A stretch of 64,000 bases of DNA. Source: AC-32 sp963763475 (GTDB lineage Bacteria > Actinomycetota > Thermoleophilia > Gaiellales > Gaiellaceae). Each line of letters starts with the position of its first letter. Position 1 is the stretch's first letter. Location: the NCBI GenBank assembly GCA_963763475.1, contig CAVXOR010000004.1, positions 533,200 to 597,199 on the forward strand, in the 5' to 3' direction. The notes beneath the pieces are model-generated. The model was given only the letters and a program-made list of their open reading frames with translations, ran no database searches and was not told where the DNA came from. Shown here one piece after another: positions 32,614 through 41,265 of the stretch. A program made the translations under genes and the position numbers.

Positions 32614-33327
32614 CTAAGCCTTTGCTGCGACTCCGCCGGCGGATCGGCTCTTGAAGAGGCCGAACGCCGCCTTCGGGCTCTCCAGCGCTCCGCCGAGCGC
32701 CAGGATCCCGAAGCCGATCCCGGCGAGCAGCAGGGCGATCCCGATGACGAGACCGAAGAGCGCCATCTGCGTGGCGAAGTAGCTCGTGTTGAGCGCCGTC
32801 GTCAGCGCCGTGTAGGTGACCCAGATGTCGCGGCGGCCGTTGCTGACCGGCTGCTGCGTCTTCGGGTCGGTGAGCGCGTACTTCGGGTCACTGGTCGCGC
32901 CGAGCCCGTCCGTGTACTGAACCGGGGTGTTGGGCTTGGCGATGTAGCGGCCCATCTGGGAGTACGTCAGGCCGGAGGTGGCGCCGAAGGTGTGGATCCG
33001 CATGTACTGCGCGAAGCACCGTGCCTCGCTGCCGGTGTCCACTGACTTGCCCGCGACCGAGCACGTCGGAGCCTCGATCGGCGAGGGCGTGATCTTCGCG
33101 CCTGCCGACTGCAGGTCCGAGACGAGCTTGGACTGGGCCGACTTGGCGGCCGTGACCTCGCCCTTGACCGCCGTCGGGGTCATGTCCGGCGAGCCGACGA
33201 TCTGCTCCTGCTTGAGGCTGTCGCTCACGGTCGACTGGCCGTTGATGCCCATCACGATCGCTGCGATGCCGAACGCGATCAGGACGGCAGCTGCAACAAC
33301 TCCGCCGATTTCGAAGAACTTCCTCAT
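32614..33327 (-). CDS. hypothetical two-TM membrane protein with extracytoplasmic loop
   Basis: The 237-residue protein has one transmembrane helix near each end (about 8-28 and 188-213) with an intervening exported domain containing two cysteines that could form a disulfide. Similar proteins are common in actinobacteria and functionally undescribed. The start follows AAGGAGAG. Tandem regulatory boxes and a GATGGC element lie upstream, linking it to the stress-protein set. Confidence 0.78.
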   Translation of the reverse strand: MRKFFEIGGVVAAAVLIAFGIAAIVMGINGQSTVSDSLKQEQIVGSPDMTPTAVKGEVTAAKSAQSKLVSDLQSAGAKITPSPIEAPTCSVAGKSVDTGSEARCFAQYMRIHTFGATSGLTYSQMGRYIAKPNTPVQYTDGLGATSDPKYALTDPKTQQPVSNGRRDIWVTYTALTTALNTSYFATQMALFGLVIGIALLLAGIGFGILALGGALESPKAAFGLFKSRSAGGVAAKA

Positions 33328-33405
33328 CGTTCTCTCCTTCCGTCGCGTCGGGGCCCATTCACTGCCTCGACCTTTTCGCGGAGTGTGGGCCGTCCCGGTC
33401 CCTAC

Positions 33406-33469
33406 GCCATCGGTAGCGAGCCGGGAATCTCCTGCGGGAGTTCCCGGCTCGCGTTGCGGCTTTCCCGAA
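33406..33469 (-). promoter_or_regulatory. tandem regulatory boxes C upstream of the two-TM protein gene
   Basis: On the minus strand two palindromes lie in tandem, TTCGG-GAAAG-CCGCA (33469-33455) and CCGGG-AACTC-CCGCA (33447-33433), 22 bp apart centre to centre, i.e. about two helical turns. GATGGC (33411-33406) follows exactly 21 bp after the second CCGCA. A wider 10-bp inverted repeat (33418-33427 with 33441-33450) surrounds the proximal box. Confidence 0.68.
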
Positions 33470-33474
33470 CCGCG

Positions 33475-33930
33475 CTAGGCAAGTGCCGCTTCGTGTCGGG
33501 CCGCGGCACCGCGTACGACGAGCACGGGCCGGCGGGCCTCTCGGAGGACGCCGCGCGAGACGCTGCCGAGCAGGGCGCTCGTGACGGCTCCGTGCCCGCG
33601 CGAGCCGACAACGATTAGGTCGGCGTCGACGGTATCGGCGTAGGCCACGATCTCGTCGACCGGATCACCGCGAAGCAGCCTCGTGTGCGCGGTAACGTCG
33701 GCCTCCTCCGCACGTGCGCGGACGTCTTCGAGGAGCTCGGTGTCGTGCTCGGTCAGCTCGTGCTGCACGGCCCCGGTGATGCCGAAGCCGCCCATCGGGA
33801 CGACGTCCAGTAGCGGAACGACGTGGACGAACGTCACCGCTGCGCCCTGGTCGGCTGCGAGCTCGAGCCCGAAGTCGACCGCTTCCTGGGCCGACGGCGA
33901 GCCGTCGACTGCGATCAGGATCCTGTCCAT
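33475..33930 (-). CDS. universal stress protein (UspA family)
   Basis: The 151-residue protein has I-A-V-D-G-S-P at the start and the ATP-binding G-S-R-G-H-G-A-V-x5-G-S-V-S near the C-terminus. The ATG at 33930 follows an AAAGGAGGAACC site; the longer reading from 33960 is rejected. It diverges from the ABC transporter operon and shares a bidirectional box with it. It is the second such protein within 4 kb. Confidence 0.92.
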   Translation of the reverse strand: MDRILIAVDGSPSAQEAVDFGLELAADQGAAVTFVHVVPLLDVVPMGGFGITGAVQHELTEHDTELLEDVRARAEEADVTAHTRLLRGDPVDEIVAYADTVDADLIVVGSRGHGAVTSALLGSVSRGVLREARRPVLVVRGAAARHEAALA

Positions 33931-33983
33931 GGTTCCTCCTTTCGCGTCGTAGTGCTCCAAGCGTCGCGCCGCGGGCCGGCACC

Positions 33984-34054
33984 GGCATCGGGAGCCGCCC
34001 CGATCGGGGCTTCCGTAATTGACCGCACGCAGGATCGGCGACTGGCCCGATGGC
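33984..34054. promoter_or_regulatory. bidirectional regulatory box D/G between universal stress protein and ABC transporter genes
   Basis: The shared palindrome TTCCG-N7-CCGCA lies at 34011-34027. On the plus strand CCGCA is followed after exactly 21 bp by GATGGC (34049-34054), 54 bases before the ABC gene. On the minus strand CGGAA is followed after exactly 21 bp by GATGCC (33989-33984), 53 bases before the stress protein gene. GATC occurs inside both spacers at the same offset. Confidence 0.74.
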
Positions 34055-34108
34055 TATTCGCGCGCGGGGGCGCACGATGCGGTGACGAGCGAGACGAGGA
34101 GGTTCGCA

Positions 34109-34852
34109 ATGGCCGTGAGCGTTGCAATGAGACCCGCGCAGCCACGGCTCGAGGAGATCGCACTCGAGCCGATTGTCGAGGCGCGCGAGGTCGACAAGGT
34201 CTACGACACCGGCAAGCTCCAAGTGAATGCGCTGCAAGAGGTGAGCTTCGCGGTCCGCCCCGGCGAGATGGTCGCGATCATGGGCCCGAGCGGCTCCGGC
34301 AAGACGACGCTGCTCAACTGCCTTTCCGGGCTCGACCGGATCGACGGCGGCGAGGTGCTGATCGAGGGAGTGGCGCTGAGCGCGATGACCGACGAGCAGC
34401 GCACCGACTACCGGGCCCGCCGCATGGGCTTCGTCTTCCAGTTCTACAACCTGATGCCGGTCCTGACCGCCGCCGAAAACGTCGAGCTGCCGCTGCTGGT
34501 GGCGCGAGTCCCGGCGAAGGAGGCCCGCCGCAAGGCGCTCGCCGCGCTCGACCTCGTCGGGCTCGCCGAGCGCGCAGGCCACGTCCCCGACGAGCTCTCG
34601 GGCGGGCAGCGCCAGCGCGTCACGATCGCGCGAGCGCTGGTCAACGACCCGGCGATCGTCTGGGCGGACGAGCCGACCGGCGACCTCGACAGCGAGAACG
34701 CGGAGGAGATCGTCGCGCTGATGCGGCGCCTCAACCGCGAGCGCGGGCTGACGTTCCTGATCGTCACGCATGACATCGGCGTCGGCCGCGCGACCGACCG
34801 GATCGTCCGCATGGTGGACGGTCGAATCGTCGACGAGCAGGAGGTGTCGTGA
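34109..34852 (+). CDS. ABC transporter ATP-binding protein (LolD/MacB-like)
   Basis: The 247-residue ATPase has Walker A G-P-S-G-S-G-K-T-T, Q-loop F-Q-F-Y-N-L-M-P, signature L-S-G-G-Q-R-Q-R and Walker B I-V-W-A-D-E-P-T-G-D-L-D. The Q-F-Y-N-L-M-P loop and T-D-Y-R-A-R-R-M-G-F-V-F region are typical of LolD/MacB/FtsE-type partners of FtsX-like permeases, which move lipids or peptides mechanically. The ATG at 34109 follows GAGGAGG. The stop overlaps the next gene (TGATG). Confidence 0.93.
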   Translation: MAVSVAMRPAQPRLEEIALEPIVEAREVDKVYDTGKLQVNALQEVSFAVRPGEMVAIMGPSGSGKTTLLNCLSGLDRIDGGEVLIEGVALSAMTDEQRTDYRARRMGFVFQFYNLMPVLTAAENVELPLLVARVPAKEARRKALAALDLVGLAERAGHVPDELSGGQRQRVTIARALVNDPAIVWADEPTGDLDSENAEEIVALMRRLNRERGLTFLIVTHDIGVGRATDRIVRMVDGRIVDEQEVS

Positions 34853-35175
34853 TGGTCGCCCGAGTGACGATCGCCGAGATCGATCCCGTCCGCATGAGCG
34901 TCCACCAGGCGGTCGAGCTCTTCGAAGAGTCCGTCGCTCCCGCCCTGCGAGAGCAGGACGGCTACGAGGGCGTGTACGTGCTGCTCTCGCCGGAGGGCAA
35001 GGCGCTGGTGCTCACGTTCTGGAACGACGAGGAGGCAGCGGAGGCCGGGCTCGCCGGCGGCCGCAGCTTCTATGCGGAACAGGTTGAGAAGTTCATCACC
35101 ATCTACCGCTCGCCGCCGGGCCGCGAGACGTACGACGTCGTGGTCGCCGAGACACCGGCGGGGGCACTCGACTAG
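34852..35175 (+). CDS. small ABM-like (dimeric alpha/beta barrel) protein
   Basis: The 108-residue protein reads as a ferredoxin-like fold: V-A-R-V-T-I-A-E-I, then a helix with E-E-S-V-A-P-A-L-R-E-Q-D-G-Y-E-G-V-Y-V-L and L-V-L-T-F-W-N-D-E-E-A-A-E-A. This pattern resembles antibiotic biosynthesis monooxygenase or heme-degrading dimeric barrel domains, but no catalytic residue can be named. It sits between the ATPase and permease genes of an ABC transporter, with overlap upstream and 11 bases downstream. Confidence 0.7.
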   Translation: MVARVTIAEIDPVRMSVHQAVELFEESVAPALREQDGYEGVYVLLSPEGKALVLTFWNDEEAAEAGLAGGRSFYAEQVEKFITIYRSPPGRETYDVVVAETPAGALD

Positions 35176-35186
35176 GGGGCAGGACG

Positions 35187-38162
35187 ATGACCAAGATCTT
35201 CGGCATCCCGGCCGGCGGGCTCACCGTCGCGCTCACGATTCTGCTGCTGATCGCCCTCGCGAGCCTCATCGTGCTCGCACTGCGAAACCGCGTCTTCTTC
35301 CGCCTCGGCGTGCGCAACCTCCGCCGCCGGCGCGGGCGAACCGCCCTGATCGTCACGGGCCTGATGCTCGGCACGGCGATCATCTCCGCCGCTCTGGCCA
35401 CGGGTGACACGATGAGCCACACGATCCGAGCCTCAGCAGTGACGGCGCTCGGCCGCACCGACGAGGTTGTGGCCGCACGCGGCGTCGAGGCCGCGCTCAG
35501 CTCCCAGAACGCGGCTACCGGCGGGCTCTACTTCCCCGAGGGCTATGCGAACGTGGTAGCGCGTGAGGTCCGCGGCACCGGGCTCGTCGCCGGGATCCAA
35601 CCGGTGATCATCGAGCCGGTCGCCGTGCGCGACACCTCGAGCCGCCAGACCGAGCCGCGCGTCACGCTCTTCGCAACCGACCCGCAACGGATGCAGGGCT
35701 TCGGCCAGATCCGCGCGGGCGGGCGGGCCGTCTCGCTGGCCGACCTCGGCCCCGGCGAGATCTACGTCAACACGGAGGGCGCAGACAAGCTGGCCGCGCA
35801 GCCGGGCGACATCCTCCAGCTGCTCTCCGGCAACTCGACCTCGACAATGCGTGTCAAGCAGATCGTGCGCTACCAGGGCGGCGCCACCGACGGCGCGGGC
35901 GTGCTGATGCCCCTTCCCGCCGCCCAGCACTTCCTCGGGCGGCAGGGCTTGGTGCGAGCGCTGTTCGTCGCGAATACCGGCGGCGTCGCCGCCACGGACG
36001 CTGTGATGCAGGTGCTGCAGCCGAAGGTCGCGCCGCTGGGCCTCGAGGCCGACAACACCAAGCAGGACGCGCTCGAGCAGGCGGATGCGGCAGGAGCCGC
36101 GTTCATGTCGTTCTTCACCACCTTCGGCTCGTTCTCGATCGCCGCGGGGATCCTGCTGATCTTCCTGATCTTCGTGATGCTCGCAGCCGAGCGCCGCGGT
36201 GAGCTCGGGATCGCCAGAGCCGTGGGCACACGGCGCGGTCACCTCGTCCAGCTGTTCATGTTCGAGGGCGTCGCGTACGACCTGCTGGCAGCCGCAGTCG
36301 GCGTGCTGCTCGGCGTCGGCGTCGCGTACGTGATGGTGCTCGCCATGGCCTCTGCGTTCTCCGCCACGGAGGACGTGACGATCTCCTACTCGGTCAAGCC
36401 GACGACGTTCGTGCTCGGGTATGCGATCGGCGTCCTGCTGACGCTTGTCGTGGTCGCCTTCTCGGCCAGGCGTGTGAGCCGGATGAACATCGTCACCGCG
36501 ATCCGGAACCTGCCCGAGCCGCCCGAGGAGAAGGGTCACAGGCGCCGCTGGCTCTGGGCCGCGCTGGGCCTCCTCGCCGGGACGGCGCTCGTGGCCGCCG
36601 GGATCGGTGGCAAGGACGCGGTCGTGCTCGGCCTCGGAGTCTCGCTCGTGATCCTCAGCCTGGTGCCCATCCTGCAGCTGCTGGGCCTACCCGAGCGGGC
36701 GGTGCACACCGGCGCGGGCCTGGCGCTCGTGCTCTGGTTCGTGCTGCCGATCAGCCGCTGGCTCTTCGGCGAGCTGAAGGTCAACTTCTCGATCTTCGTG
36801 CTCGGCGGCCTGATGATCGTGATCGGCGCCTCCTGGACGATCATGTACAACGCTGACCTGCTGCTTGGAGCGCTCGCCGCGACCGGGGGGCGGATCCGCC
36901 GCCTCGCGCCGGTGCTGCGGATGTCGATCGCCTATCCGCTGCGGAGCCTCTTCCGCACCGGCGTGACGCTGGCGATGTTCACGCTCGTCGTCTTCACGCT
37001 GGTCGTCGGCGCGACGACGTCGGGAGCGTTTACGAACGCCTTCAACGACCTCAGCGCATTCGGCGGCGGCTTCGACGTTCGCGCCACGAGCTCGCCGGCA
37101 CAGCCGATCGTGAACATGCCGGCGGCAGTCGCCCGAACGCCGGGTCTCGACGGCGGCGACTTCCGCGTGATCTCGAGCGAGTCGTCGCTTCCCGTGAAGG
37201 CGCGCCAGCTCGGAGTCGGCGCCGCGCCGGAGTCCTACGTCGTCAACGGCGCCGACGACGCCTTCCTCGCGCACACGACCTACAAGCTCGCCGCCCGCGG
37301 AAACGGCTACGGCTCGAGTGAGGCGGTCTGGCGAGCGTTGCGGACACAGCGGAACCTCGCCGTGGTCGACCAGTTCGTGGTGCCGCGGCGGGAGAACTGG
37401 AACTTCGGGCTCGTCCCCGAGTTCCGGCTCACGGGTTTCTACCTGGAAGACGAGACCTTCGACCCGGTCAATGTCAGCGTGCGCGACCAGCAGACCGGCA
37501 AGCACGTGACCCTGACCGTGATCGGCGTCCTCTCCGACAGCGCGCCGCAGTTCATGGGCGGGATGTGGACTTCACAGCGCTCGCTGGAGCCTGTCTTCGG
37601 CAACCGGGTGCTCCCGACGATCCACCTCTTCGCGCTGCAGCCGGGAGTCGACGCGAAGTCCACCGCTCAGAAGCTCGAGTCCGCCTTCCTGCCCAGCGGG
37701 ATGCAGGCCGACGCGCTCGAGGACGTGCTCCAGGACATCGTCGGGGCGAACGTGACGATGAACCGGCTGGTGATGGGCTTCATGGGCCTCGGGCTGATCG
37801 TCGGCGTCGCCGCGCTCGGGGTGATCACGGCTCGCGCCGTGGTCGAGCGGCGGCAGCAGATCGGCGTCCTGCGCGCGATCGGCTTCCGCCGGGGCATGGT
37901 GCAGCTGAGCTTCCTGATCGAGTCCTCGTTCGTCGCGCTGACCTCGATCGTCGTCGGCACCATCCTCGGCCTGGTGGTCGCGCACAACGTGATCAGCGAC
38001 TCCCAGAGCCAGCCGAGCTGGGAGAACCTCAGCTTCGACGTGCCGTGGACAAACCTCGTGATCATCTTCGGCGCCGTCTACCTCGTGGCGCTGGCGACGA
38101 CGTGGCTCCCGGCGCTGCGCGCTTCGCGCGTCTACCCCGCCGAGGCACTGAGATACCAGTGA
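35187..38162 (+). CDS. FtsX-like ABC transporter permease (two FtsX domains)
   Basis: The 991-residue protein has an N-terminal helix, a long exported domain, a first block of three helices around residues 310-440 (with A-A-E-R-R-G-E-L-G-I-A-R-A-V-G-T), two to four linking helices, a second exported domain, and a C-terminal block (R-R-Q-Q-I-G-V-L-R-A-I-G-F-R-R and T-W-L-P-A-L-R-A-S-R). This duplicated FtsX layout is typical of MacB/LolC/SalY-like permeases. It is the partner of the ATPase at 34109. The substrate is unknown; its regulation with stress proteins hints at envelope lipid or peptide handling. Confidence 0.9.
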   Translation: MTKIFGIPAGGLTVALTILLLIALASLIVLALRNRVFFRLGVRNLRRRRGRTALIVTGLMLGTAIISAALATGDTMSHTIRASAVTALGRTDEVVAARGVEAALSSQNAATGGLYFPEGYANVVAREVRGTGLVAGIQPVIIEPVAVRDTSSRQTEPRVTLFATDPQRMQGFGQIRAGGRAVSLADLGPGEIYVNTEGADKLAAQPGDILQLLSGNSTSTMRVKQIVRYQGGATDGAGVLMPLPAAQHFLGRQGLVRALFVANTGGVAATDAVMQVLQPKVAPLGLEADNTKQDALEQADAAGAAFMSFFTTFGSFSIAAGILLIFLIFVMLAAERRGELGIARAVGTRRGHLVQLFMFEGVAYDLLAAAVGVLLGVGVAYVMVLAMASAFSATEDVTISYSVKPTTFVLGYAIGVLLTLVVVAFSARRVSRMNIVTAIRNLPEPPEEKGHRRRWLWAALGLLAGTALVAAGIGGKDAVVLGLGVSLVILSLVPILQLLGLPERAVHTGAGLALVLWFVLPISRWLFGELKVNFSIFVLGGLMIVIGASWTIMYNADLLLGALAATGGRIRRLAPVLRMSIAYPLRSLFRTGVTLAMFTLVVFTLVVGATTSGAFTNAFNDLSAFGGGFDVRATSSPAQPIVNMPAAVARTPGLDGGDFRVISSESSLPVKARQLGVGAAPESYVVNGADDAFLAHTTYKLAARGNGYGSSEAVWRALRTQRNLAVVDQFVVPRRENWNFGLVPEFRLTGFYLEDETFDPVNVSVRDQQTGKHVTLTVIGVLSDSAPQFMGGMWTSQRSLEPVFGNRVLPTIHLFALQPGVDAKSTAQKLESAFLPSGMQADALEDVLQDIVGANVTMNRLVMGFMGLGLIVGVAALGVITARAVVERRQQIGVLRAIGFRRGMVQLSFLIESSFVALTSIVVGTILGLVVAHNVISDSQSQPSWENLSFDVPWTNLVIIFGAVYLVALATTWLPALRASRVYPAEALRYQ

Positions 38163-38192
38163 TCGACGCTCGGACGGAAAGGAGTGAATTCC

Positions 38193-38933
38193 GTGCACAC
38201 GCATGCTCATGACCACCGCGGCCACGACCTCGGCGCACGCCTCGTGCTACGGGGAGAGACCAGCCCCGAAAGCTGGGCCGTCCAGCTCTCGTGGTTCGCG
38301 TTCGCGGCGATTGTCGCGTTCGCGGTGCCCTTTCTCGGCTCGAGCGTGCTCGGCCTCCAGCACGACCTCTACCTGGCCGTCTACTTCCTGATCGTCGCCG
38401 CGCTGCTGTGCGCCTATGCGACCGCGACGAGGCTGGACGTTCGCAGCGTCGTCCTGCGGAACTGGAAGCCCGGTGTGCTGTTGGGGCTCGCGGTCGGTCT
38501 CGCACTCGTTCGCAACGTCTTCTCGGAAGCTGCGACTGCGCATCCGAGCGGTGCCTACTTCTGGTTCGAGATCGTCTGGCGCGGCGGGATCTACGGTGCT
38601 GTCGACGCGCTCCTTCTGACGGTCTTGCCGTGTGTGATCGTGTACCGATCACTGGGCGGCCGGCTGCCCACGTGGCCCCGAAGGCTCTCCTACCTCGGCG
38701 CGGCGCTCGCTCTAGTCGTGTCGATCACCGCGACCTATCACCTCGGGTACGCGCAGTACCGCGACAACGGCGTGCGGGCCCCAGAAACCGGCAACGTCCT
38801 GATCTCGCTGCCGATGCTCCTGACGGCCAATCCGATCGGGTCGGTAGCCGACCACATGGCGATGCACATCTCGGCCGTCGTCCACGAGTACGACACCGAG
38901 GTCCGACTACCGCCTGCGACGACAGCGCGCTGA
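38193..38933 (+). CDS. hypothetical polytopic membrane protein with His-rich N-terminus
   Basis: The GTG at 38193 lies 8 bases after AAAGGAG and starts M-H-T-H-A-H-D-H-R-G-H, a potential metal-binding segment; the GTG at 38184 overlaps that site and is rejected. About six transmembrane helices follow in 246 residues. I do not recognise the family; no CAAX-protease glutamates are seen. It lies 30 bases after the permease stop, so probably in the same transcript, and converges on a ZIP transporter gene. Confidence 0.7.
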   Translation: MHTHAHDHRGHDLGARLVLRGETSPESWAVQLSWFAFAAIVAFAVPFLGSSVLGLQHDLYLAVYFLIVAALLCAYATATRLDVRSVVLRNWKPGVLLGLAVGLALVRNVFSEAATAHPSGAYFWFEIVWRGGIYGAVDALLLTVLPCVIVYRSLGGRLPTWPRRLSYLGAALALVVSITATYHLGYAQYRDNGVRAPETGNVLISLPMLLTANPIGSVADHMAMHISAVVHEYDTEVRLPPATTAR

Positions 38934-38946
38934 GCGCCCGGCGGCA

Positions 38947-39681
38947 TCAACGGCCGAGCAGGGCGAGCTGCAGGAGTGACATCGCGAGGAGCGAGCCGCC
39001 GAGCCAGAGGGCGAGGCGGCTCGCGCGCAGGTCCGCCCGCGCCTCCGGGAGCAGCTCGGCCAGCACGAGCCACGTCATCGCGCCGCCGGCGAAGCCGAGC
39101 CCAACCGGTAGGAACGGCGTGAACTGCTCGACGAACAGGAAGGCCGGCGCCGCTACGAGCGGCTGAGGAAGGCTCGAGAAGACGCTCCACCAGGCAGCCG
39201 AGCGGACGCTGGCTCCCCGCGGCACGAGCACCAGGCTGATCGCGAGCCCCTCCGGGATGTTGTGGATCGCGATCGCGATCGTGATGAAGACGCCGAGCTC
39301 CGCGCCGCCGCCGTACGAGACGCCGAGCCCGATGCCTTCGCTGAACGAGTGCAGCGTCATCACACCGACGATCAGCACCGCCTTCTTCGCGTCGGCGCCG
39401 CGCAGCTCGCCGAAGTTGAGCTCGTGCTCGCCGATGAGCCGATGCGTCAGCCAGATGAAGGCCGCGCCGACTGCTGCGCCAGCCACGACGGGCCAGACGC
39501 CACGGGTCGCTCCCTCGATGATGAGCAGGCCACTCGCCGCGAGCATGAAGCCGGCCGCGACGGCGTTCGAGATCCCGAGCCAGCTGCGGCTCATGTGACG
39601 CGCGAAGACGAAGGGCACGGCGCCGAGCCCGGTGGCGAGCGCGGTCACGAGCGCGGCTAGGGTGACCCAGAGCAGGTCCAC
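38947..39681 (-). CDS. ZIP family metal transporter
   Basis: The 244-residue membrane protein has the paired ZIP metal-binding helices H-S-F-S-E-G-I-G (helix 4) and H-N-I-P-E-G-L-A (helix 5), and roughly eight hydrophobic segments. It probably imports zinc or another divalent metal. The GTG at 39681 is preceded by TAATAG about 13 bases upstream, suggesting a very short leader. Its own direction lacks the GATGGC element present for the divergent GAPDH operon. Confidence 0.88.
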   Translation of the reverse strand: MDLLWVTLAALVTALATGLGAVPFVFARHMSRSWLGISNAVAAGFMLAASGLLIIEGATRGVWPVVAGAAVGAAFIWLTHRLIGEHELNFGELRGADAKKAVLIVGVMTLHSFSEGIGLGVSYGGGAELGVFITIAIAIHNIPEGLAISLVLVPRGASVRSAAWWSVFSSLPQPLVAAPAFLFVEQFTPFLPVGLGFAGGAMTWLVLAELLPEARADLRASRLALWLGGSLLAMSLLQLALLGR

Positions 39682-39739
39682 CGTCGGTTTCTACTATTAG
39701 TGAGACCGCCTCGACCGGCGTTGGGCGGCGAGGCCTCGC

Positions 39740-39783
39740 TTCGGTAGTTGGCCGCAGCTCCGATCGCGCGCACTTCGGATGGC
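39740..39783 (+). promoter_or_regulatory. regulatory box E upstream of the GAPDH operon
   Basis: TTCGG-N7-CCGCA (39740-39756) is followed after exactly 21 bp by GATGGC (39778-39783), with GATC at the same offset as in boxes A and D. It closely matches box D in sequence, including the flanking CTTC and GTA. The hexamer lies 50 bases before a small reading frame with a strong ribosome binding site and 154 bases before GAPDH. Confidence 0.72.
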
Positions 39784-39833
39784 AGCGCGCCGGTGTTCGG
39801 CGACGCTGTCAACAGTCGCTGAAAGGAGGAGCA

Positions 39834-39872
39834 ATGTCCACTGGTGCGGACTTGCCGCATCGAGGTCCGTGA
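39834..39872 (+). CDS. possible 12-residue leader peptide upstream of GAPDH
   Basis: An ATG six bases after AAAGGAGG opens a frame of 12 codons ending in TGA (M-S-T-G-A-D-L-P-H-R-G-P). The ribosome binding site is as strong as those of the stress protein genes, yet the frame is tiny. It may be a regulatory leader peptide or the remnant of a lost gene. Only the site and the frame are visible. Confidence 0.35.
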   Translation: MSTGADLPHRGP

Positions 39873-39937
39873 CGCCCCCGATGGGCCTCGGCTCGTGCCC
39901 GGCGACACTCACTGGGCAGTCGACGAAGGAGACGGTC

Positions 39938-40963
39938 ATGGCGACCCGAGTTGCAATCAACGGTTTCGGTCGAGTGGGACGAGCAGCGTTTCGCGCCGCC
40001 CACGAGCGAGGGCTCGACGTCGAGTTCGTCGCGATCAACGATCTCGCCACCAGCGACCAGCTCGAGTACCTGCTCGAGCACGATTCCGTGTACGGGGAGT
40101 TCGGTTCGCAGGTCGAGCGAACCGCCGACGTGCTTGCCGTCGACGGAAACGCGCTGATGATCTACCACGAGCCCGACCCCGGCGAGCTGCCCTGGCGGGA
40201 GCTCGAGGTCGACGTGGTGCTCGAGTGCACCGGTCGATTCCGCACACGCGAGGACGCGGCGGGCCATCTCCGGGCCGGTGCCAAGAAGGTCGTCGTGTCC
40301 GCGCCGATGAAGAACCCCGACGCGACGGTCGTGCTCGGGGTCAACTTCGACGAGGCGTACGACGCCGACCGGCACGACGTGATCTCGAATGCGTCCTGCA
40401 CCACCAACTGCCTCGCGCCGGTGGCGAAGGTACTGCACGAGAGCGTCGGCATCCGTCATGGCCTGATGACGACCATTCACGCGTACACCGCAGACCAGCG
40501 GATCGTCGACCTACCGCACAAGGATCTGCGCCGGGCCCGCGCCGCAGCGCTGAACCTGATCCCCACCACGACCGGGGCCGCGAAGGCGATCGGTTCCGTC
40601 ATCCCGGAGCTCGCAGGCCGGCTGCACGGGTTCGCCGTTCGAGTACCGGTGCCCACCGGGTCGATGGTCGACCTGACGGTGGAGGCGCAACGCGAGACCT
40701 CGGCGGAGGAGCTCAACGGCCTGTTCCGCGAGCAGGCCTCGATCGGGGCGCTCGAAGGGATCCTCGCCTACAGCGAAGAAGCCCTCGTCTCGTCGGACAT
40801 CGTCGGCTCGGCGTACTCGGCAATCTTCGATGCCCCCCTGACGACCGTCGTCGACGGCACGCAGGTGAAGGTGATCGCCTGGTACGACAACGAGTGGGGC
40901 TATTCGAACCGCCTCGTCGAGCTCGCGAGCAAGGTCCTCGTGGAGCAGCCGGCGCTCGTCTGA
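39938..40963 (+). CDS. gap: glyceraldehyde-3-phosphate dehydrogenase
   Basis: The 341-residue protein has N-G-F-G-R-V-G-R at the N-terminus, the active-site S-C-T-T-N-C with catalytic Cys, the H-A-Y-T-A-D-Q motif and the C-terminal W-Y-D-N-E-W-G-Y-S. It is the phosphorylating type. The ATG at 39938 follows GAAGGAG. Box control, separate from a glycolytic operon (no pgk or tpi follows), suggests a condition-specific isoenzyme; it would consume the glyceraldehyde 3-P released by the phosphoketolase. Confidence 0.95.
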   Translation: MATRVAINGFGRVGRAAFRAAHERGLDVEFVAINDLATSDQLEYLLEHDSVYGEFGSQVERTADVLAVDGNALMIYHEPDPGELPWRELEVDVVLECTGRFRTREDAAGHLRAGAKKVVVSAPMKNPDATVVLGVNFDEAYDADRHDVISNASCTTNCLAPVAKVLHESVGIRHGLMTTIHAYTADQRIVDLPHKDLRRARAAALNLIPTTTGAAKAIGSVIPELAGRLHGFAVRVPVPTGSMVDLTVEAQRETSAEELNGLFREQASIGALEGILAYSEEALVSSDIVGSAYSAIFDAPLTTVVDGTQVKVIAWYDNEWGYSNRLVELASKVLVEQPALV

Positions 40964-41241
40964 TGAGCAAGCGAACCGCATTCACTGCAGACGAGGCGCA
41001 TCGAATCGGCGAGCAGATCGGCATCGACTGGGCCACAGCTCCGTTCGACGTCGAGCAGTTCCGCAGCGGCATGGACGTCGAGCTCGAGCACGGGCTCCAC
41101 GATCCGTCCACGAACGTGACCGACGACGACGCTCTCGTCACCGGCAAGATCGCGCTCGCTCACCTGAACGAGTTCCCCGACTACTACACGCGCCTCGAAC
41201 GGATGGAGGAGGACGCGAAGCTGGAGCTCGGCTCGGACTGA
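40963..41241 (+). CDS. small conserved protein, DUF5661-like
   Basis: The ATG overlaps the GAPDH stop (TGATG), so translation is coupled. The 92-residue acidic protein contains F-D-V-E-Q-F-R-S-G-M-D-V-E-L-E-H-G and a long D-E-A-L-V-T-G-K-I-A-L-A-H-L-x-E-x-P-D-Y-Y-T-R-L-E-like segment, which resembles DUF5661 proteins. No enzymatic motif. Function unknown. Confidence 0.7.
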   Translation: MSKRTAFTADEAHRIGEQIGIDWATAPFDVEQFRSGMDVELEHGLHDPSTNVTDDDALVTGKIALAHLNEFPDYYTRLERMEEDAKLELGSD

Positions 41242-41265
41242 GCTGCGCTGCGGGGCGTCCGGGCT

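Noticed and set aside
33418..33450. Ten-bp inverted repeat as a terminator for the universal stress protein gene.
   Set aside because: It has no T-run and coincides with the tandem regulatory box of the next gene, which explains most of its symmetry.
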